Shown here piece after piece: positions 25,744-36,239 of a DNA stretch of 36,450 nucleotides. The notes beneath the pieces are model-generated. The model made no database searches. It was not told where the DNA came from and worked only from the letters and a program-made list of their open reading frames with translations. Within the stretch, counting starts at the first letter, position 1. Each line of letters opens with the position of its first letter. The position numbers were made by a program, and so were the translations under genes. The stretch lies in NCBI GenBank assembly GCA_035995165.1, contig DASYKU010000054.1:1-36450 (forward strand), in the 5' to 3' direction. The stretch is from Mycobacteriales bacterium (lineage in GTDB: Bacteria > Actinomycetota > Actinomycetes > Mycobacteriales > CADCTP01).

Positions 25744-25946
25744 CCGTCCAGCCCTCGGGCGATCCGGGCCTCCGGCCGTCCAGCGCTCCGGCGCTCCGGC
25801 GCTCCGGCGACCCGGCGACCCGGCCCTCCCGCGCTCCGGGCCTCCGGCCCTCGGACGGGGGCCTCCGACCTTCCGGCCCTCGGACGATCCGGGCCCTCCG
25901 GTCTTCCGACCTCGGGCGCTCGGGCGCTCCGGCGCCCAGCCCTCCG
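25744..25946. repeat. degenerate GC-rich short repeats
   Basis: About 200 bases between the terminator and the ndk stop consist of loosely repeated 8-10 base words such as GCTCCGGC, CCTCCGG and ACCCGGCG, some in direct tandem (near 25785-25825). No gene is supported: both strands are open only because of base composition. Confidence 0.6.
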
Positions 25947-25947
25947 G

Positions 25948-26358
25948 TCAGAGGTTCGGGAAGAAGACGCCGATCTCGCGCTTGGCCGACTCGGGCGAGT
26001 CGGAGCCGTGCACGATGTTCTTCTGCACCTCGAGCGCGTTGTCGGCGCGGATGCTGCCGGTCGCGGCCTTGACCGGGTCGGTCGCGCCGGCGAGCTGCCG
26101 GAAGGCGTCGATTGCCCGCGGGCCCTCGACCACGATCGCGACGAGCGGGCCGGAGGTGATGAAGTCGAGCAGCGGGCCGTAGAAGGGCTTCCCGACGTGC
26201 TCGGCGTAGTGGGTCTCGGCCGTCTCCCGGTCGAGCGTGCGCAGCTCCAGCGCGACGAACCGCAGACCCTTGCGCTCGATGCGGCCGAGGACGTCACCGA
26301 CCAGGCCACGGGCGACGCCGTCAGGCTTGATCAGGACGAGGGTGCGCTCGGTCTCCAC
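25948..26358 (-). CDS. ndk: nucleoside diphosphate kinase
   Basis: Transfers the gamma-phosphate of ATP to nucleoside diphosphates, balancing NTP and dNTP pools. At 136 residues it is of normal length, with KPDGV at 11-15 and the phospho-accepting His117 in [16 protein letters not shown]. The start is a GTG at 26358 with AAGGAG four bases upstream. It lies downstream of DUF4233 and folC as in other actinomycetes, with a 120-base gap to DUF4233 that contains no clear promoter. Confidence 0.98.
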   Translation of the reverse strand: METERTLVLIKPDGVARGLVGDVLGRIERKGLRFVALELRTLDRETAETHYAEHVGKPFYGPLLDFITSGPLVAIVVEGPRAIDAFRQLAGATDPVKAATGSIRADNALEVQKNIVHGSDSPESAKREIGVFFPNL

Positions 26359-26478
26359 GGAACTCCTTCGTTCTCTCTACGGGAGCAAAAGCCTAGGTGG
26401 TCCGGTCCCGCCAAGCCCACCCCGGCCCTCCCGCACGAGGCGCGACCTCGAGGTCGGGCTCGTCGGAGTGGGCGCCGC

Positions 26479-27018
26479 TCAGCGCGGGGCGCCGGCGCGC
26501 ACCGCGGCCCGGGCGATCTCGGCGCGGATCCAGAGCAGGTAGGCCCAGACGCAGGCGAACAGCAGACCGAGGAAGTACATCGCGCCGACCATCACGCCGG
26601 TCGCGATCACGGCGACCTGAAGGACCGAGCCGACCACCTGCCCGGCCCGCCGCTTCTGGATCCCGGCGGCGGCGAACAACGCCACCGCCAGCACGAGCAG
26701 CAACGCCAGCTTGCTGCCGCTGAGCCCGTTGTCGCCGATCCGCGCGACCGTGAGCGGCACGAACAACACGGTGATCCCCTCGAGGATCAACCCTGCTGCC
26801 AGCACCCCCCGCACCGCATGGTCCCGCCGCCGCGCCCCCGCCGCTGCTCCCGCCCCAGCAGCGTCCCCAGCCCCGGAGGCGTCCCCGGCGGGATCCCGAG
26901 CCGCCCCGGCCGGCTCCCCCGCAGAACCGACGGCCGCGTCCTCGCCGGCACCGCGGACGTCGGCCGAATCCCGCGCGTCCGGCGCCGGGTGAGAGCTGCG
27001 CGGGTCGGGCGTGTTCAT
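26479..27018 (-). CDS. DUF4233 membrane protein
   Basis: A 179-residue protein of the DUF4233 family, encoded between folC and ndk across actinobacteria; function unknown. The first 65 residues are a Gly/Ala/Asp/Pro-rich, probably disordered tail with repeats of AGDA/GAG type. Four hydrophobic helices follow (about 68-90, 98-117, 122-145, 148-165), including VFVPLTVARIGDNG-like loop sequence typical of the family. The ATG overlaps the folC stop as ATGA, so it is translated with folC. The long low-complexity N-terminus is unusual and a start further in cannot be excluded. Confidence 0.85.
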   Translation of the reverse strand: MNTPDPRSSHPAPDARDSADVRGAGEDAAVGSAGEPAGAARDPAGDASGAGDAAGAGAAAGARRRDHAVRGVLAAGLILEGITVLFVPLTVARIGDNGLSGSKLALLLVLAVALFAAAGIQKRRAGQVVGSVLQVAVIATGVMVGAMYFLGLLFACVWAYLLWIRAEIARAAVRAGAPR

Positions 27019-28439
27019 CCCGGCCTGCGCCCGGCGCCGAGCAGCGTGCGGGCCTCGCCCGCGGTGACGACCGATCCGGTCACGAGCACCCCGGACCCGG
27101 AGACCTGCTCGTCGTCACTCTCCTCGGCCAGCCGGATCGCCGTCTCGATCGCATCGTCCAGCCGCGGCTCGACCACGACCCGGTCGGGACCGAAGATCTC
27201 CACCGCGGCGGCCCCGAGGTCATCGGCGTTGAGCACACGGCCGGAGGAGTTCTCGGTGACGACGATCTCGTCCAGCACCGGCTCCAGCAGCGCCAGCATC
27301 CCGGTCACGTCCTTGTCGGCGAGCACGGCCATGACGCCCACCAGCCGGCGGAAGGAGAACGACTCAGCCAGCGCCTCCACGGTCGCCGCCATCCCGTGCG
27401 GGTTGTGGGCCGAGTCGACGATGACGGTCGGCGCGCCGCGGACGATCTCCAGCCGCCCGGGCGAGCTGACGCCGAGGAACGCCTCCCGCACGACCTCGAC
27501 GTCCATGATCCCGGTCTCGGCGTTGACGCCGAGGAACGCCTCGACCGCCGCCAGCGCGACGGCCGCGTTCTGGGCCTGGTGCGCGCCGTGCAGCGGCAGG
27601 AACAGCTGCTCGTACCGGCCGGCGAGGCCCTGGATCGTCAGCACCTGACCGCCGACCGCGATGGACCGGTCGACCACACCGAACTCCGCACCCTCGCGGG
27701 CCACCGTCGCGCCGACCTCGATGGAACGGCGGATCAGCACCTCGGCCGCCTCGTTCTCCTGGGCGGCCAGCACCGCGATCGACTCGGGCTTGATGATCCC
27801 GGCCTTCTCGACCGCGATCTGCCCGACCGTGTCCCCGAGGTACTTCGTGTGGTCCAGCCCGATCGGGGTCACCACGGCGATCCGCCCGTCGGCGACGTTG
27901 GTCGAGTCCCAACTGCCGCCCATGCCGACCTCGATGACCGCGACGTCGACCGGCGCGTCGGCGAACGCCGCGAAGCCCATCGCCGTCAGCACCTCGAAGT
28001 ACGACAGCGCGACCGGCTGCTCCTTGTCCACCAGGTCCAGGTACGGCCGGATGTCGTCGTAGGTGTCGACGAACCGCCGCTCGCTGATCGGCTCACCGTC
28101 CACGCTGATCCGCTCGGTGACCGAGACGAGGTCGGGGCTGGTGAAACGGCCGACCCGCAGCCCGAAGCCGCGCAGCACCGCGTCGATGATCCGGGTCGTC
28201 GTCGTCTTGCCGTTGGTGCCCGCGACGTGGATCACCGGGAAGCTGCGCTGCGGGTCGCCGAGCAGGTCGACCAGCATCCGGATCCGGTCCAGCGACGGCT
28301 CCAGCCGGGACTCCGGCCACCGGGTCCGGAGCTCGGCCCGGACCCGATCGAAGTCGGCCCGGTCCTGCTGGGTCCGGTCCTGGCCCCGGCCGCGGGCCGG
28401 GCGGTTCCTGGCCGAGCGGCGGCCTTCCGGTCCGGTCAT
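27015..28439 (-). CDS. folC: folylpolyglutamate synthase / dihydrofolate synthase
   Basis: Adds glutamate to dihydropteroate and to folates, in the cytoplasm. The 474-residue protein has a Mur-ligase-like fold: P-loop [12 protein letters not shown] with GTNGKT at 74-79, the [11 protein letters not shown] segment, the [14 protein letters not shown] motif and [10 protein letters not shown], and a C-terminal domain with [10 protein letters not shown] basic, Gln-rich extension precedes the domain (residues 1-30). The ATG overlaps the valS stop as ATGA and its own stop overlaps the DUF4233 start. Confidence 0.97.
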   Translation of the reverse strand: MTGPEGRRSARNRPARGRGQDRTQQDRADFDRVRAELRTRWPESRLEPSLDRIRMLVDLLGDPQRSFPVIHVAGTNGKTTTTRIIDAVLRGFGLRVGRFTSPDLVSVTERISVDGEPISERRFVDTYDDIRPYLDLVDKEQPVALSYFEVLTAMGFAAFADAPVDVAVIEVGMGGSWDSTNVADGRIAVVTPIGLDHTKYLGDTVGQIAVEKAGIIKPESIAVLAAQENEAAEVLIRRSIEVGATVAREGAEFGVVDRSIAVGGQVLTIQGLAGRYEQLFLPLHGAHQAQNAAVALAAVEAFLGVNAETGIMDVEVVREAFLGVSSPGRLEIVRGAPTVIVDSAHNPHGMAATVEALAESFSFRRLVGVMAVLADKDVTGMLALLEPVLDEIVVTENSSGRVLNADDLGAAAVEIFGPDRVVVEPRLDDAIETAIRLAEESDDEQVSGSGVLVTGSVVTAGEARTLLGAGRRPG

Positions 28440-31081
28440 GACGAGGGCAGCGCGTCGAGCTGGGCCGAGATGCGCTCGATCTCGGCCTCGGCCGCGGTGA
28501 GCCGGCCGCGCACCTTGGCCACCACCGGCTCGGGCGCCTTGTCGATGAACGCGGTGTTGGCGAGCTTCGCGGTCGCGGTCTGCAGTTCCTTCTGCGCGGC
28601 CGCGAGGTCCTTGGTCAGCCGCGCCCGCTCGGCTCCGACGTCGATCGTGCCGGACAGGTCGAGCTCGGCCTTGACCGACCGCACCGACAGCGACGCGGTC
28701 GGCGCGAACCCCTCCCCCGGCGGGTCCAGCCGGGTCAGCGACCGCACCAGCGGCTCGTGCGCGGCGATGCCGCTCGCCTCCAGGCCGATCAGCCGGGCAC
28801 CGACCCGCTGCGCGGGCCGCAGGCCCTGTTCGGACCGGAACCGCCGGACCTCGGTGACCACGTCCTGCAGCGCCGCGAACTCCGCCTCGGCGCCCGGGTC
28901 GAGCCGGCCCGCGTCGGCCACCGGCCACTCCGCCACCACCAACGACTCGCCGCCGGTGAGCGAGATCCACAGCTCCTCGGTCACGAAGGGCACCACCGGG
29001 TGCAGCAGCCGCAGCACCGTGTCCAGCACGTGGCCGAGCACCAGCCGGGTCTGGCGGGCCGACTCGCCGCCGGCCGCCAGCGGCACCTTGGCCAGCTCGA
29101 CGTACCAGTCGCAGAAGTCGTCCCAGACGAAGTGGTAGAGCGACTCGGCCGCCTTGGCGAACTCGAAATGCTCGTAGTCCGAGTCGACCTCGGCCGTCAG
29201 CGCCGACAGCCGGGACAGCAACCACCGGTCCACAGTGGACAGTTCGACGGCCGGCGGCAGTGGCTCGGCCGTGGTGGCGCCGTTGAGCAGCGCGAAGCGG
29301 GCCGCGTTCCAGAGCTTGTTGCAGAAGTTCCGGCTGCCCTGCACCCACTCCTCGCCGATCGGCACGTCGGTACCGGGGTTGGCACCGCGGGCGAGGGTGA
29401 AGCGCAGCGCGTCCGACCCGTACGCGTCCATCCAGTCGAGCGGGTCGACCGCGTTGCCGAACGACTTCGACATCTTCTTGCCGTGCTTGTCGCGGACCAT
29501 GCCGTGCAGCGCGACCACGTCGAACGGCTGCACGCCGTCCATCGCGTAGAGCCCGAAGAGCATCATCCGGGCGACCCAGAAGAACAGGATGTCGTAGCCG
29601 GTGACCAGCACGCTGGTCGGGTAGAACCGGTGCAGGTCGCTGGTGTCGTCGGGCCAGCCGAGCGTGGAGAACGGCCAGAGTCCGGAGGAGAACCAGGTGT
29701 CCAGCACGTCGCTGTCCTGGGTCCAGCCCTCGCCGGCCGGCGGCTGCTCGTCCGGGCCGACGCAGACGGCCTCACCGTCCGGCCCGTACCAGACCGGGAT
29801 GCGGTGTCCCCACCACAGCTGCCGCGAGATGCACCAGTCGTGCATGTCGTCGACCCAGGCGAAGTAACGCCCCTCCAGCGAGGTCGGGTGGATCGCGACC
29901 TTGCCCTCGCGCACCGCGTCGCCGGCGGCCTTGGCCAGCGACTCGACCCGCACGAACCACTGCAGCGACAGGCGCGGCTCGACCGTCGTGCCGCAGCGGG
30001 AGCAGTGGCCGACGGAGTGCAGGTAGGGCCGCTTCTCCGCGACGACCCGGCCCTCTTCGCGCAGCGCGGCCACCACGGCCGGCCGGGCCTCGAACCGGTC
30101 CAGCCCCTGGAACGGACCGTGCGCGGTCACGACGCCGCGCTCGTCGAGGATCGTCAGCGAGGGCAGCTCGTGCCGGCGGCCGATCTCGAAGTCGTTGGGG
30201 TCGTGGGCGGGGGTCACCTTGACCGCGCCGGTGCCGAACGCGGGGTCGACGTGGTCGTCGGCCACGATCGGGATCCGGCGGCCGGTCAGCGGCAGCTCGA
30301 CCTCGGTGCCGACCAGGTGCTTGTAGCGCTCGTCGTCCGGGTGGACCGCGACCGCGGTGTCGCCGAGCATCGTCTCGGCCCGGGTGGTCGCGACCACGAT
30401 CGACGCGTCGCCCTCCCCGTACCGGATCGAGACGAGCTCGCCCTCGTCGTCGGTGTGCTCGACCTCGATGTCGGACAGCGCGGTCAGGCAGCGCGGGCAC
30501 CAGTTGATGATCCGCTCGGCCCGGTAGATCAGGCCGTCGTCGAACATCTTCTTGAAGACGGTCTGCACGGACCGGGACAGGCCCTGGTCCATCGTGAACC
30601 GCTCGCGCGACCAGTCGACGCTGTCGCCGAGCCGGCGCATCTGGCCGAGGATCTTGCCGCCGGACTCGGCCTTCCACTGCCAGACCCGCTCGACGAACGC
30701 CTCGCGGCCGAGGTCGTGCCGGGAGAGGCCATCCTTGGCGAGCTCGCGCTCCACCACGTTCTGCGTGGCGATGCCGGCGTGGTCCATGCCGGGCAGCCAG
30801 AGCGCGTCGTAGCCCTGCATCCGGCGGCGCCGGGTCAGCGCGTCCATCAGGGTGTGCTCGAACGCGTGGCCGAGGTGCAGCGAGCCGGTCACGTTGGGCG
30901 GCGGGATGACGATCGCGAACGGCGGCTTGGCCGCGTCCTCCGGCGTGCCGGCCGTGAAGTAGCCACGCTCCACCCACCGCTCGTAGAGCGGGCCTTCTAC
31001 CTGCGCCGGAACGAACTGGCTGGGCAGATCGGCACCGGGCTTGGCCCCGGCGGGGTCGCGGGTTGGCTCTGTCACGGTCAC
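28436..31081 (-). CDS. valS: valyl-tRNA synthetase
   Basis: Charges tRNA-Val; class I synthetase with editing domain. With the GTG at 31081 it has 881 residues. The HIGH motif is HLGH at 69-72 ([18 protein letters not shown]), KMSKS lies in [10 protein letters not shown] near 535, the editing domain lies between, and a C-terminal coiled coil (about 815-881) is typical of ValS. The start is chosen because TACCAT lies exactly six bases before this GTG, a leaderless pattern, and no Shine-Dalgarno is present; a second GTG at 31075 is possible. An ATG further upstream overlaps the divergent gene's control region. No T-box leader is present. The ATGA overlap couples it to folC. Confidence 0.96.
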   Translation of the reverse strand: MTVTEPTRDPAGAKPGADLPSQFVPAQVEGPLYERWVERGYFTAGTPEDAAKPPFAIVIPPPNVTGSLHLGHAFEHTLMDALTRRRRMQGYDALWLPGMDHAGIATQNVVERELAKDGLSRHDLGREAFVERVWQWKAESGGKILGQMRRLGDSVDWSRERFTMDQGLSRSVQTVFKKMFDDGLIYRAERIINWCPRCLTALSDIEVEHTDDEGELVSIRYGEGDASIVVATTRAETMLGDTAVAVHPDDERYKHLVGTEVELPLTGRRIPIVADDHVDPAFGTGAVKVTPAHDPNDFEIGRRHELPSLTILDERGVVTAHGPFQGLDRFEARPAVVAALREEGRVVAEKRPYLHSVGHCSRCGTTVEPRLSLQWFVRVESLAKAAGDAVREGKVAIHPTSLEGRYFAWVDDMHDWCISRQLWWGHRIPVWYGPDGEAVCVGPDEQPPAGEGWTQDSDVLDTWFSSGLWPFSTLGWPDDTSDLHRFYPTSVLVTGYDILFFWVARMMLFGLYAMDGVQPFDVVALHGMVRDKHGKKMSKSFGNAVDPLDWMDAYGSDALRFTLARGANPGTDVPIGEEWVQGSRNFCNKLWNAARFALLNGATTAEPLPPAVELSTVDRWLLSRLSALTAEVDSDYEHFEFAKAAESLYHFVWDDFCDWYVELAKVPLAAGGESARQTRLVLGHVLDTVLRLLHPVVPFVTEELWISLTGGESLVVAEWPVADAGRLDPGAEAEFAALQDVVTEVRRFRSEQGLRPAQRVGARLIGLEASGIAAHEPLVRSLTRLDPPGEGFAPTASLSVRSVKAELDLSGTIDVGAERARLTKDLAAAQKELQTATAKLANTAFIDKAPEPVVAKVRGRLTAAEAEIERISAQLDALPSS

Positions 31082-31087
31082 GCTGGG

Positions 31088-31118
31088 ATGGTACGGAGCC
31101 CGGCCAGGGCATTGCGAA
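31088..31118 (-). promoter_or_regulatory. leaderless promoter of valS
   Basis: Minus-strand TACCAT (31093-31088) ends six bases before the valS GTG. A weak -35, TTCGCA (31118-31113), lies 19 bases upstream of it. Confidence 0.5.
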
Positions 31119-31121
31119 CCG

Positions 31122-31149
31122 CTGTCCACAGGCGAAGTGGTCGTCCACA
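31122..31149 (+). other. two DnaA-box-like sequences in divergent promoter gap
   Basis: CTGTCCACA (31122-31130) and TCGTCCACA (31141-31149) each match the TTGTCCACA DnaA-box consensus at eight of nine positions, in the same direction, 19 bases apart from start to start. They lie between the valS promoter and the promoter of the small divergent gene. Confidence 0.3.
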
Positions 31150-31163
31150 GATTTCGATGCCGA

Positions 31164-31194
31164 TTGGCTGGCCGCACGAGTGAGGCTCTACCGT
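31164..31194 (+). promoter_or_regulatory. possible promoter of small membrane protein gene
   Basis: TTGGCT (31164-31169) and TACCGT (31189-31194) with 19-base spacing point to a start near 31201, upstream of a GGAGGAAAG site. Confidence 0.4.
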
Positions 31195-31248
31195 CCGTCG
31201 TCGAGGTTTGCTCGGCGGAGTCGACGGAGGAAAGGTGAGTCTGCGGTG

Positions 31249-31539
31249 ATGGCGTTCGCGTGGTGCGCGCTCGTAGTGCTGACGATCGCGGTGGGTGCGG
31301 CGCTCGTCCTGCTGGCCCGAGCCCTGTTCCGCTCGATCGACCGGGTCGAGCGAGTCCGGGACGAGGTCTTCTCGATGGCGAAGACGCTGGAGATCATGTC
31401 GGTCCGCCTCGAGCACATCGAGTCCGGCCTCGGCGAGGGCGACCAACGCATGGGCGAGCTGCGCGCCGACCTCCGCTCCACCATGCGCCGCGACATGCGC
31501 GAGATCCTCGAAAGCCCCACCACCCGCCCGACCTCCTGA
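31249..31539 (+). CDS. small membrane protein with coiled coil, unknown function
   Basis: I do not recognise this 96-residue protein. It has one N-terminal membrane helix (about residues 3-26, [22 protein letters not shown]), then a charged helical region ([34 protein letters not shown]) likely to form a coiled coil, and an Arg-rich end. The layout suggests a membrane-anchored assembly or scaffold protein of DUF948 type, but no family can be named. The ATG at 31249 overlaps the stop of a four-codon frame (GTG at 31235, TGATG) that carries the better ribosome site, GGAGGAAAG at 31226-31234. A GTG at 31246 is an alternative start. It is divergent from valS. Confidence 0.7.
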   Translation: MAFAWCALVVLTIAVGAALVLLARALFRSIDRVERVRDEVFSMAKTLEIMSVRLEHIESGLGEGDQRMGELRADLRSTMRRDMREILESPTTRPTS

Positions 31540-31647
31540 ACCGGTCCCCAACCCGACAGCCAAGCTCGACACCGACGGCCCGACCGACACCGGGACGCTC
31601 GCCGGCGGCACGGTCAGCCGAGCACCAGGCCCGACCCGGCGGCACGG

Positions 31648-31669
31648 ATTGACCAGACGCAATTGACCA
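31648..31669. repeat. direct repeat ATTGACCA
   Basis: Two copies of ATTGACCA (31648-31655, 31662-31669) are spaced 14 bases from start to start, in otherwise non-repetitive DNA. Confidence 0.5.
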
Positions 31670-31850
31670 AGCGGTACATGTTGATCGACGGAAGAGCCCG
31701 CCGAGCAGCGCGAGCACGACCGGCGCGCTATGTCAGCGGCGAACGAGAGTCAGCACTCTGAAAACGCCACATCGGAGAGTTTCGGGGTCGTCCCCCCGGC
31801 CAGCGTGAGGAGTCCGACCAGCGGCGGCGTGACTCAGCGAGGAACGAGCT

Positions 31851-31897
31851 GCGGAACGGAGCAGCTGCGGCAAAGGAACCACCGCGGAACGGAGCAG
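31851..31897. repeat. 14-bp direct repeat near clpX end
   Basis: GCGGAACGGAGCAG occurs at 31851-31864 and 31884-31897, 33 bases apart, with a related GAGGAACGAGC at 31839-31849. The copies end just before the clpX stop. Confidence 0.6.
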
Positions 31898-31903
31898 GCG
31901 ACC

Positions 31904-33187
<1,284 letters not shown>

Positions 33188-33210
33188 CTTACGACCCTCT
33201 CCCTCTCGGA

Positions 33211-33245
33211 CACCGGGCCGCTAGCCGGTGCATTAGTTGACGCTA
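33211..33245 (-). promoter_or_regulatory. possible clpX promoter and leader hairpin
   Basis: Minus-strand TAGCGT (33245-33240) fits a -10 box and would start transcription near 33233. A CACCGG-N8-CCGGTG hairpin (33211-33230) lies in the resulting leader before the clpX ribosome site. No good -35 is visible. Confidence 0.35.
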
Positions 33246-33324
33246 CCTCGTCCAGCCACCCTTGTGCCCACCTTTCGGTTGCGGCACGGCCGGTTCCGCC
33301 ACGATCACCCGGACGGCCCCGTTA

Positions 33325-33346
33325 CCGGACCGGCGAGCCGGTCCGG
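33325..33346 (-). terminator. hairpin between clpP2 and clpX
   Basis: Perfect 9-base arms, CCGGACCGG and CCGGTCCGG, with a CGAG loop, 12 bases after the clpP2 stop. It has no T-run and may only partly reduce transcription into clpX. Confidence 0.6.
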
Positions 33347-33358
33347 CCCGGGCGCCGG

Positions 33359-33985
33359 TCAGACCTTGAGCTGCGACAACTTACGGGTGGTGATGATGTC
33401 GTCGATGATGCCGTACTCCTTGGCCCGCTCGGCGGTGAGGATCGTGTCCCGCTCGATGTCGAGCCGGATCTGCTCCTCCGTCTGGCCGGTGTGCCGGGCC
33501 AGGATGCTCTCCAGCTGGGAGCGCATCCGCATGACCTCATTGGCCTGAATCTCCAGGTCGGAGACCTGGCCCTGGCCCTCGGCGGACGGCTGGTGGATCA
33601 GCACGCGGGCGTGCTCCAGAGCCGCCCGCTTGCCCGGCGACCCGGCCGCGAGCAGGACGGCGGCGGCCGAGGCGGCCTGGCCCATGCAGACGGTCTGGAT
33701 GTCCGGCCGGACGAACATCATCGTGTCGTAGATCGCCGTCAGCGCGGTGAACGAGCCGCCCGGCGAGTTGATGTACATGACGATGTCGCGGTCCGGGTCG
33801 TTCGACTCCAGCGTGAGCAGCTGGGCCATCACATCGTTGGCCGAGGCGTCGTCGATCTGCACACCCAGGAAGATGATCCGCTCTTCGAAAAGCTTGTTGT
33901 ACGGGTTGGACTCCTTGATCCCGTAGTTCGTCCGCTCCACGAAGGAAGGCAGGATGTACCGGGCGGAGGGGGCAAAGTCGCTCAT
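33359..33985 (-). CDS. clpP2: ATP-dependent Clp protease proteolytic subunit (ClpP2 type)
   Basis: Serine peptidase subunit that forms the mixed ClpP1P2 barrel with the preceding gene product. The 208-residue protein shows Ser106 (MGQAASAAA), His131 (LIHQPS) and Asp180 (IERDTIL), and the INSPGGS loop at 72-78. A short N-terminal propeptide-like region ([16 protein letters not shown]) precedes the core. AGGAG lies just before the ATG; the gene begins 22 bases after clpP1. Confidence 0.96.
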   Translation of the reverse strand: MSDFAPSARYILPSFVERTNYGIKESNPYNKLFEERIIFLGVQIDDASANDVMAQLLTLESNDPDRDIVMYINSPGGSFTALTAIYDTMMFVRPDIQTVCMGQAASAAAVLLAAGSPGKRAALEHARVLIHQPSAEGQGQVSDLEIQANEVMRMRSQLESILARHTGQTEEQIRLDIERDTILTAERAKEYGIIDDIITTRKLSQLKV

Positions 33986-34007
33986 GGCGTCTCCTGTGTC
34001 GTCTTGG

Positions 34008-34652
34008 TTACGCCGGCGCCGGGCCCGACGCCCCGGGGATCTCCTGCACGCGCTCGATGACCTCGTCGACGAAGCCGTACTCCTTGGCCTGCGCGGCGGT
34101 GAACCACCGGTCCCGGTCGGCGTCCTTCTCGATCTGCTCGACCGTCTGGCCGGTCTGCTGCGCGGTGAGCTCGGCCATCTCGCGCTTGGTCAGCTTGTAC
34201 TGCTCGGCCTGGATCGCGATGTCCGACGCCGTGCCGCCGATGCCGGCGGAGGGCTGGTGCATGAGGATCCGGGCGTGGGGCAGCGCGTACCGCTTGCCGG
34301 GGGCGCCGGAGGACAGCAGGAACTGGCCCATCGACGCGGCCAGGCCCATCGCGAACGTCGCCACGTCGCACTCGACCAGCTGCATCGTGTCGTAGATCGC
34401 CATCCCCGCGGTCACGGAGCCGCCGGGCGAGTTGATGTAGAGGTGGATGTCCCGCTTGGGGTCCTCCGCCGCCAGCAGCAGCAGCTGCGCGCTGATCTGG
34501 TTGGCGATCGGGTCGTCCACGGGCTGGCCGAGGAAGATGATGCGCTCCCGCAGCAGCCGGTCGTAGACGGAGTCGTTGAGGGTCATGCCCGCCCCCGCAG
34601 ACCGCAGGTCGGGCAGGACGCGGATCGGCTGAACGGGTTCGATGGCGCTCAC
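34008..34652 (-). CDS. clpP1: ATP-dependent Clp protease proteolytic subunit (ClpP1 type)
   Basis: First of the paired ClpP peptidases. With the GTG at 34652 the protein has 214 residues and Ser107 (MGLAAS), His132 (MHQPSAG) and Asp181 (DRDRWFT), with INSPGGS at 73-79. AGGAG lies five bases before this GTG, which is why it is preferred to an ATG at 34691 that would overlap the predicted -10 box. Actinobacteria need both subunits for an active protease. A ClgR-box match upstream suggests stress control. Confidence 0.96.
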   Translation of the reverse strand: MSAIEPVQPIRVLPDLRSAGAGMTLNDSVYDRLLRERIIFLGQPVDDPIANQISAQLLLLAAEDPKRDIHLYINSPGGSVTAGMAIYDTMQLVECDVATFAMGLAASMGQFLLSSGAPGKRYALPHARILMHQPSAGIGGTASDIAIQAEQYKLTKREMAELTAQQTGQTVEQIEKDADRDRWFTAAQAKEYGFVDEVIERVQEIPGASGPAPA

Positions 34653-34687
34653 AGCTCTCCTGTCGGGTGTACTGAACCTCTGACTCG

Positions 34688-34693
34688 ACACTA
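34688..34693 (-). promoter_or_regulatory. -10 box of clpP1-clpP2 promoter
   Basis: Minus-strand TAGTGT predicts a start near 34681 and a leader of about 29 bases. The -35 position holds CCGGAA, a poor match, as expected for an activator-dependent promoter. Confidence 0.5.
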
Positions 34694-34730
34694 ACTCGCG
34701 GGTGCGGCCGTTCCGGGCCGGGCGAGTCGG

Positions 34731-34748
34731 TGTTCGCTGACGGCGCAG
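34731..34748. promoter_or_regulatory. ClgR-box candidate upstream of clpP1
   Basis: TGTTCGCTGACGGCGCAG matches the corynebacterial ClgR operator pattern WNNWCGCYNANRGCGWWS at every defined position but one. Its centre is about 59 bases upstream of the predicted clpP1 start, a place suited to an activator. A CGGCGC-AG-GCGCCG hairpin (34741-34754) overlaps it and may end tig transcription. Confidence 0.6.
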
Positions 34749-34758
34749 GCGCCGGTTC

Positions 34759-36180
34759 TCAGGGCCCGATCGGCCGGATCGAGGTCGCCGATCCGGCCTC
34801 GGACGCGACCGCCGCCGCCTCCGGCGTCTCCTCGGCCTCGCCGGTCTCGCCGTCGTCGGGCCGCGACAGCCGCAGGTGCTCCAGGTCGACCGTGTTGCCC
34901 GAGGTGTCGGTGATCGTCGCCCGCTCCAGCACCGTGGCCAGCGCCTTCGATCGGCGGATGTCCGCGACCAGGGCCGGCAGGGTGCCGTTCTGGGTCACCT
35001 GCTGGGCGAACTCCTGGGGCGAGACGCCGTACTGCTGGGCCTGGGCGATGACGCGCTCGGTCAGCTCGGCGTCGGACACGCCGATCTCCTCCGCGTCGGC
35101 GATCGCGTCCAGCAGGAGCTGGGTCTTGACCGCGACCTCGGCGTTGGAGCGCAGCTGCTCCTGGAAGGTCTCCGGGGACTGGCCCTCGGACGCGAGGTAG
35201 GTGTCCATGTCGATGCCGGCGTTCTCGAGCTGGTGCCCGATGTCGTGCTGCCGCCACTCGAACTCACCTTGCACAGCAGACTCCGGCAGCGGCACGTCCG
35301 TCGACTCCAGGAGTGCGGTGAGCACCTTGTCCCGGGCCTGACCGCCCTGCTCCAGGGTCTTGACCCGCTCGATCCGGCTCCGGACGTCCGCACGGAACTC
35401 TTCCAGCGTGTCGAATTCGCTGGCGGTCTGGGCGAAGTCGTCGTCCAGCTCCGGCAGTTCCTTCTCCTTCACCGAGCGGACGGTCACCGCGATGGCCGCG
35501 GTCTGGCCGGCGAAGTCGCCCGCGACCAGGTCGGTGGTGAACTCGCGCGTGTCGCCGGCGTTCGCGCCGACGAGCGCCTCGTCCAGGCCCGGCATCATCG
35601 ACTCGCTGCCGACCTCGTAGGACAGGCCGGTGGTCGAGCCGCCGGGCACCTCCTCGCCGTCGACGGTCGCCTTGAGGTCGATGGACACGTAGTCGCCGTC
35701 CTGGACGGGGCGGTCGGTCGCCTTGAGCACCGCGAACCGCTCCCGCATGGCCGCGATCTGCTCGTCGATCTCGTCGTCGCCGACCGCGATGTCCTCGACG
35801 CTGACCGGCAGGGCGTTGTACTCCGGCAGCGTCACCTCGGGCCGCACGTCGACCTCGGCCGTGAACGCCAGGCTCTCGCCGTCGTCGAACCTCGTCAGCT
35901 CGATCTCCGGCTGACCCAGCGCGCGCACCTCGTTCTCCCGGACCGCGTCCGAGTACGCCCGCGGCAGCGCGTCCTGGACCGCCTCGTCCAGCACCGCCGC
36001 CCGGCCGACCCGCTGGTCGATGATCCGGGCCGGCGCCTTGCCCGGCCGGAAGCCGGGCACGCGCACCTGCTTGGCGATGTTGGCGTACGCCTTGTCGACA
36101 CTGGGCTTGAGCTCGTCGAAAGGCACCTCGACGGCGAGCCGGACCCTCGTCGGGCTCAGGGTCTCGACTGTGCTCTTCAA
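34759..36180 (-). CDS. tig: trigger factor chaperone
   Basis: Ribosome-bound chaperone and peptidyl-prolyl isomerase that first meets nascent chains. A TTG start at 36180 gives 473 residues beginning [19 protein letters not shown] after the initiator, Lys2, which matches the actinobacterial family start; GAGGAG lies nine bases upstream. An in-frame ATG at 36207 has a weaker site, and any start further up would run into the tRNA. The ribosome-binding signature GFRPGKAP lies near residue 43, the FKBP-like domain near 150-240 ([17 protein letters not shown]) and the helical chaperone domain after it. An acidic, Ala-rich tail ends the protein. It lies 60 bases downstream of tRNA-Pro on the same strand with no promoter between. 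Confidence 0.96.
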   Translation of the reverse strand: MKSTVETLSPTRVRLAVEVPFDELKPSVDKAYANIAKQVRVPGFRPGKAPARIIDQRVGRAAVLDEAVQDALPRAYSDAVRENEVRALGQPEIELTRFDDGESLAFTAEVDVRPEVTLPEYNALPVSVEDIAVGDDEIDEQIAAMRERFAVLKATDRPVQDGDYVSIDLKATVDGEEVPGGSTTGLSYEVGSESMMPGLDEALVGANAGDTREFTTDLVAGDFAGQTAAIAVTVRSVKEKELPELDDDFAQTASEFDTLEEFRADVRSRIERVKTLEQGGQARDKVLTALLESTDVPLPESAVQGEFEWRQHDIGHQLENAGIDMDTYLASEGQSPETFQEQLRSNAEVAVKTQLLLDAIADAEEIGVSDAELTERVIAQAQQYGVSPQEFAQQVTQNGTLPALVADIRRSKALATVLERATITDTSGNTVDLEHLRLSRPDDGETGEAEETPEAAAVASEAGSATSIRPIGP

Positions 36181-36239
36181 CGCGCTCGTCTCCTCATCCG
36201 GGGGCATGCTCGGCCGCCACCGGGGCAGTGGACGGTCGT

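Larger units (their letters stand above)
31540..31903. other. 364-base gap between convergent genes, no gene seen
   Basis: No convincing gene or strong terminator is visible between the small membrane gene and the clpX stop. The stretch looks somewhat richer in A and T than its surroundings and holds two pairs of direct repeats plus a short GGGG-TCGT-CCCC hairpin near 31784-31795. Open frames on the plus strand run antisense into clpX and are not coding. Confidence 0.6.

Noticed and set aside
25744-25946. A CRISPR-like array
   Set aside because: The repeats are 8-10 bases, degenerate and without regular spacers.
31082-31177. Extension of valS to an ATG at 31177 or a T-box leader upstream
   Set aside because: The extra 32 residues do not look like ValS, there is no ribosome site, and no T-box or specifier structure is visible in this short gap.
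31755-31780. A CIRCE (HrcA) element near GCACTC
   Set aside because: Only one half-site resembles the consensus; the opposite arm GAGTGC is absent.
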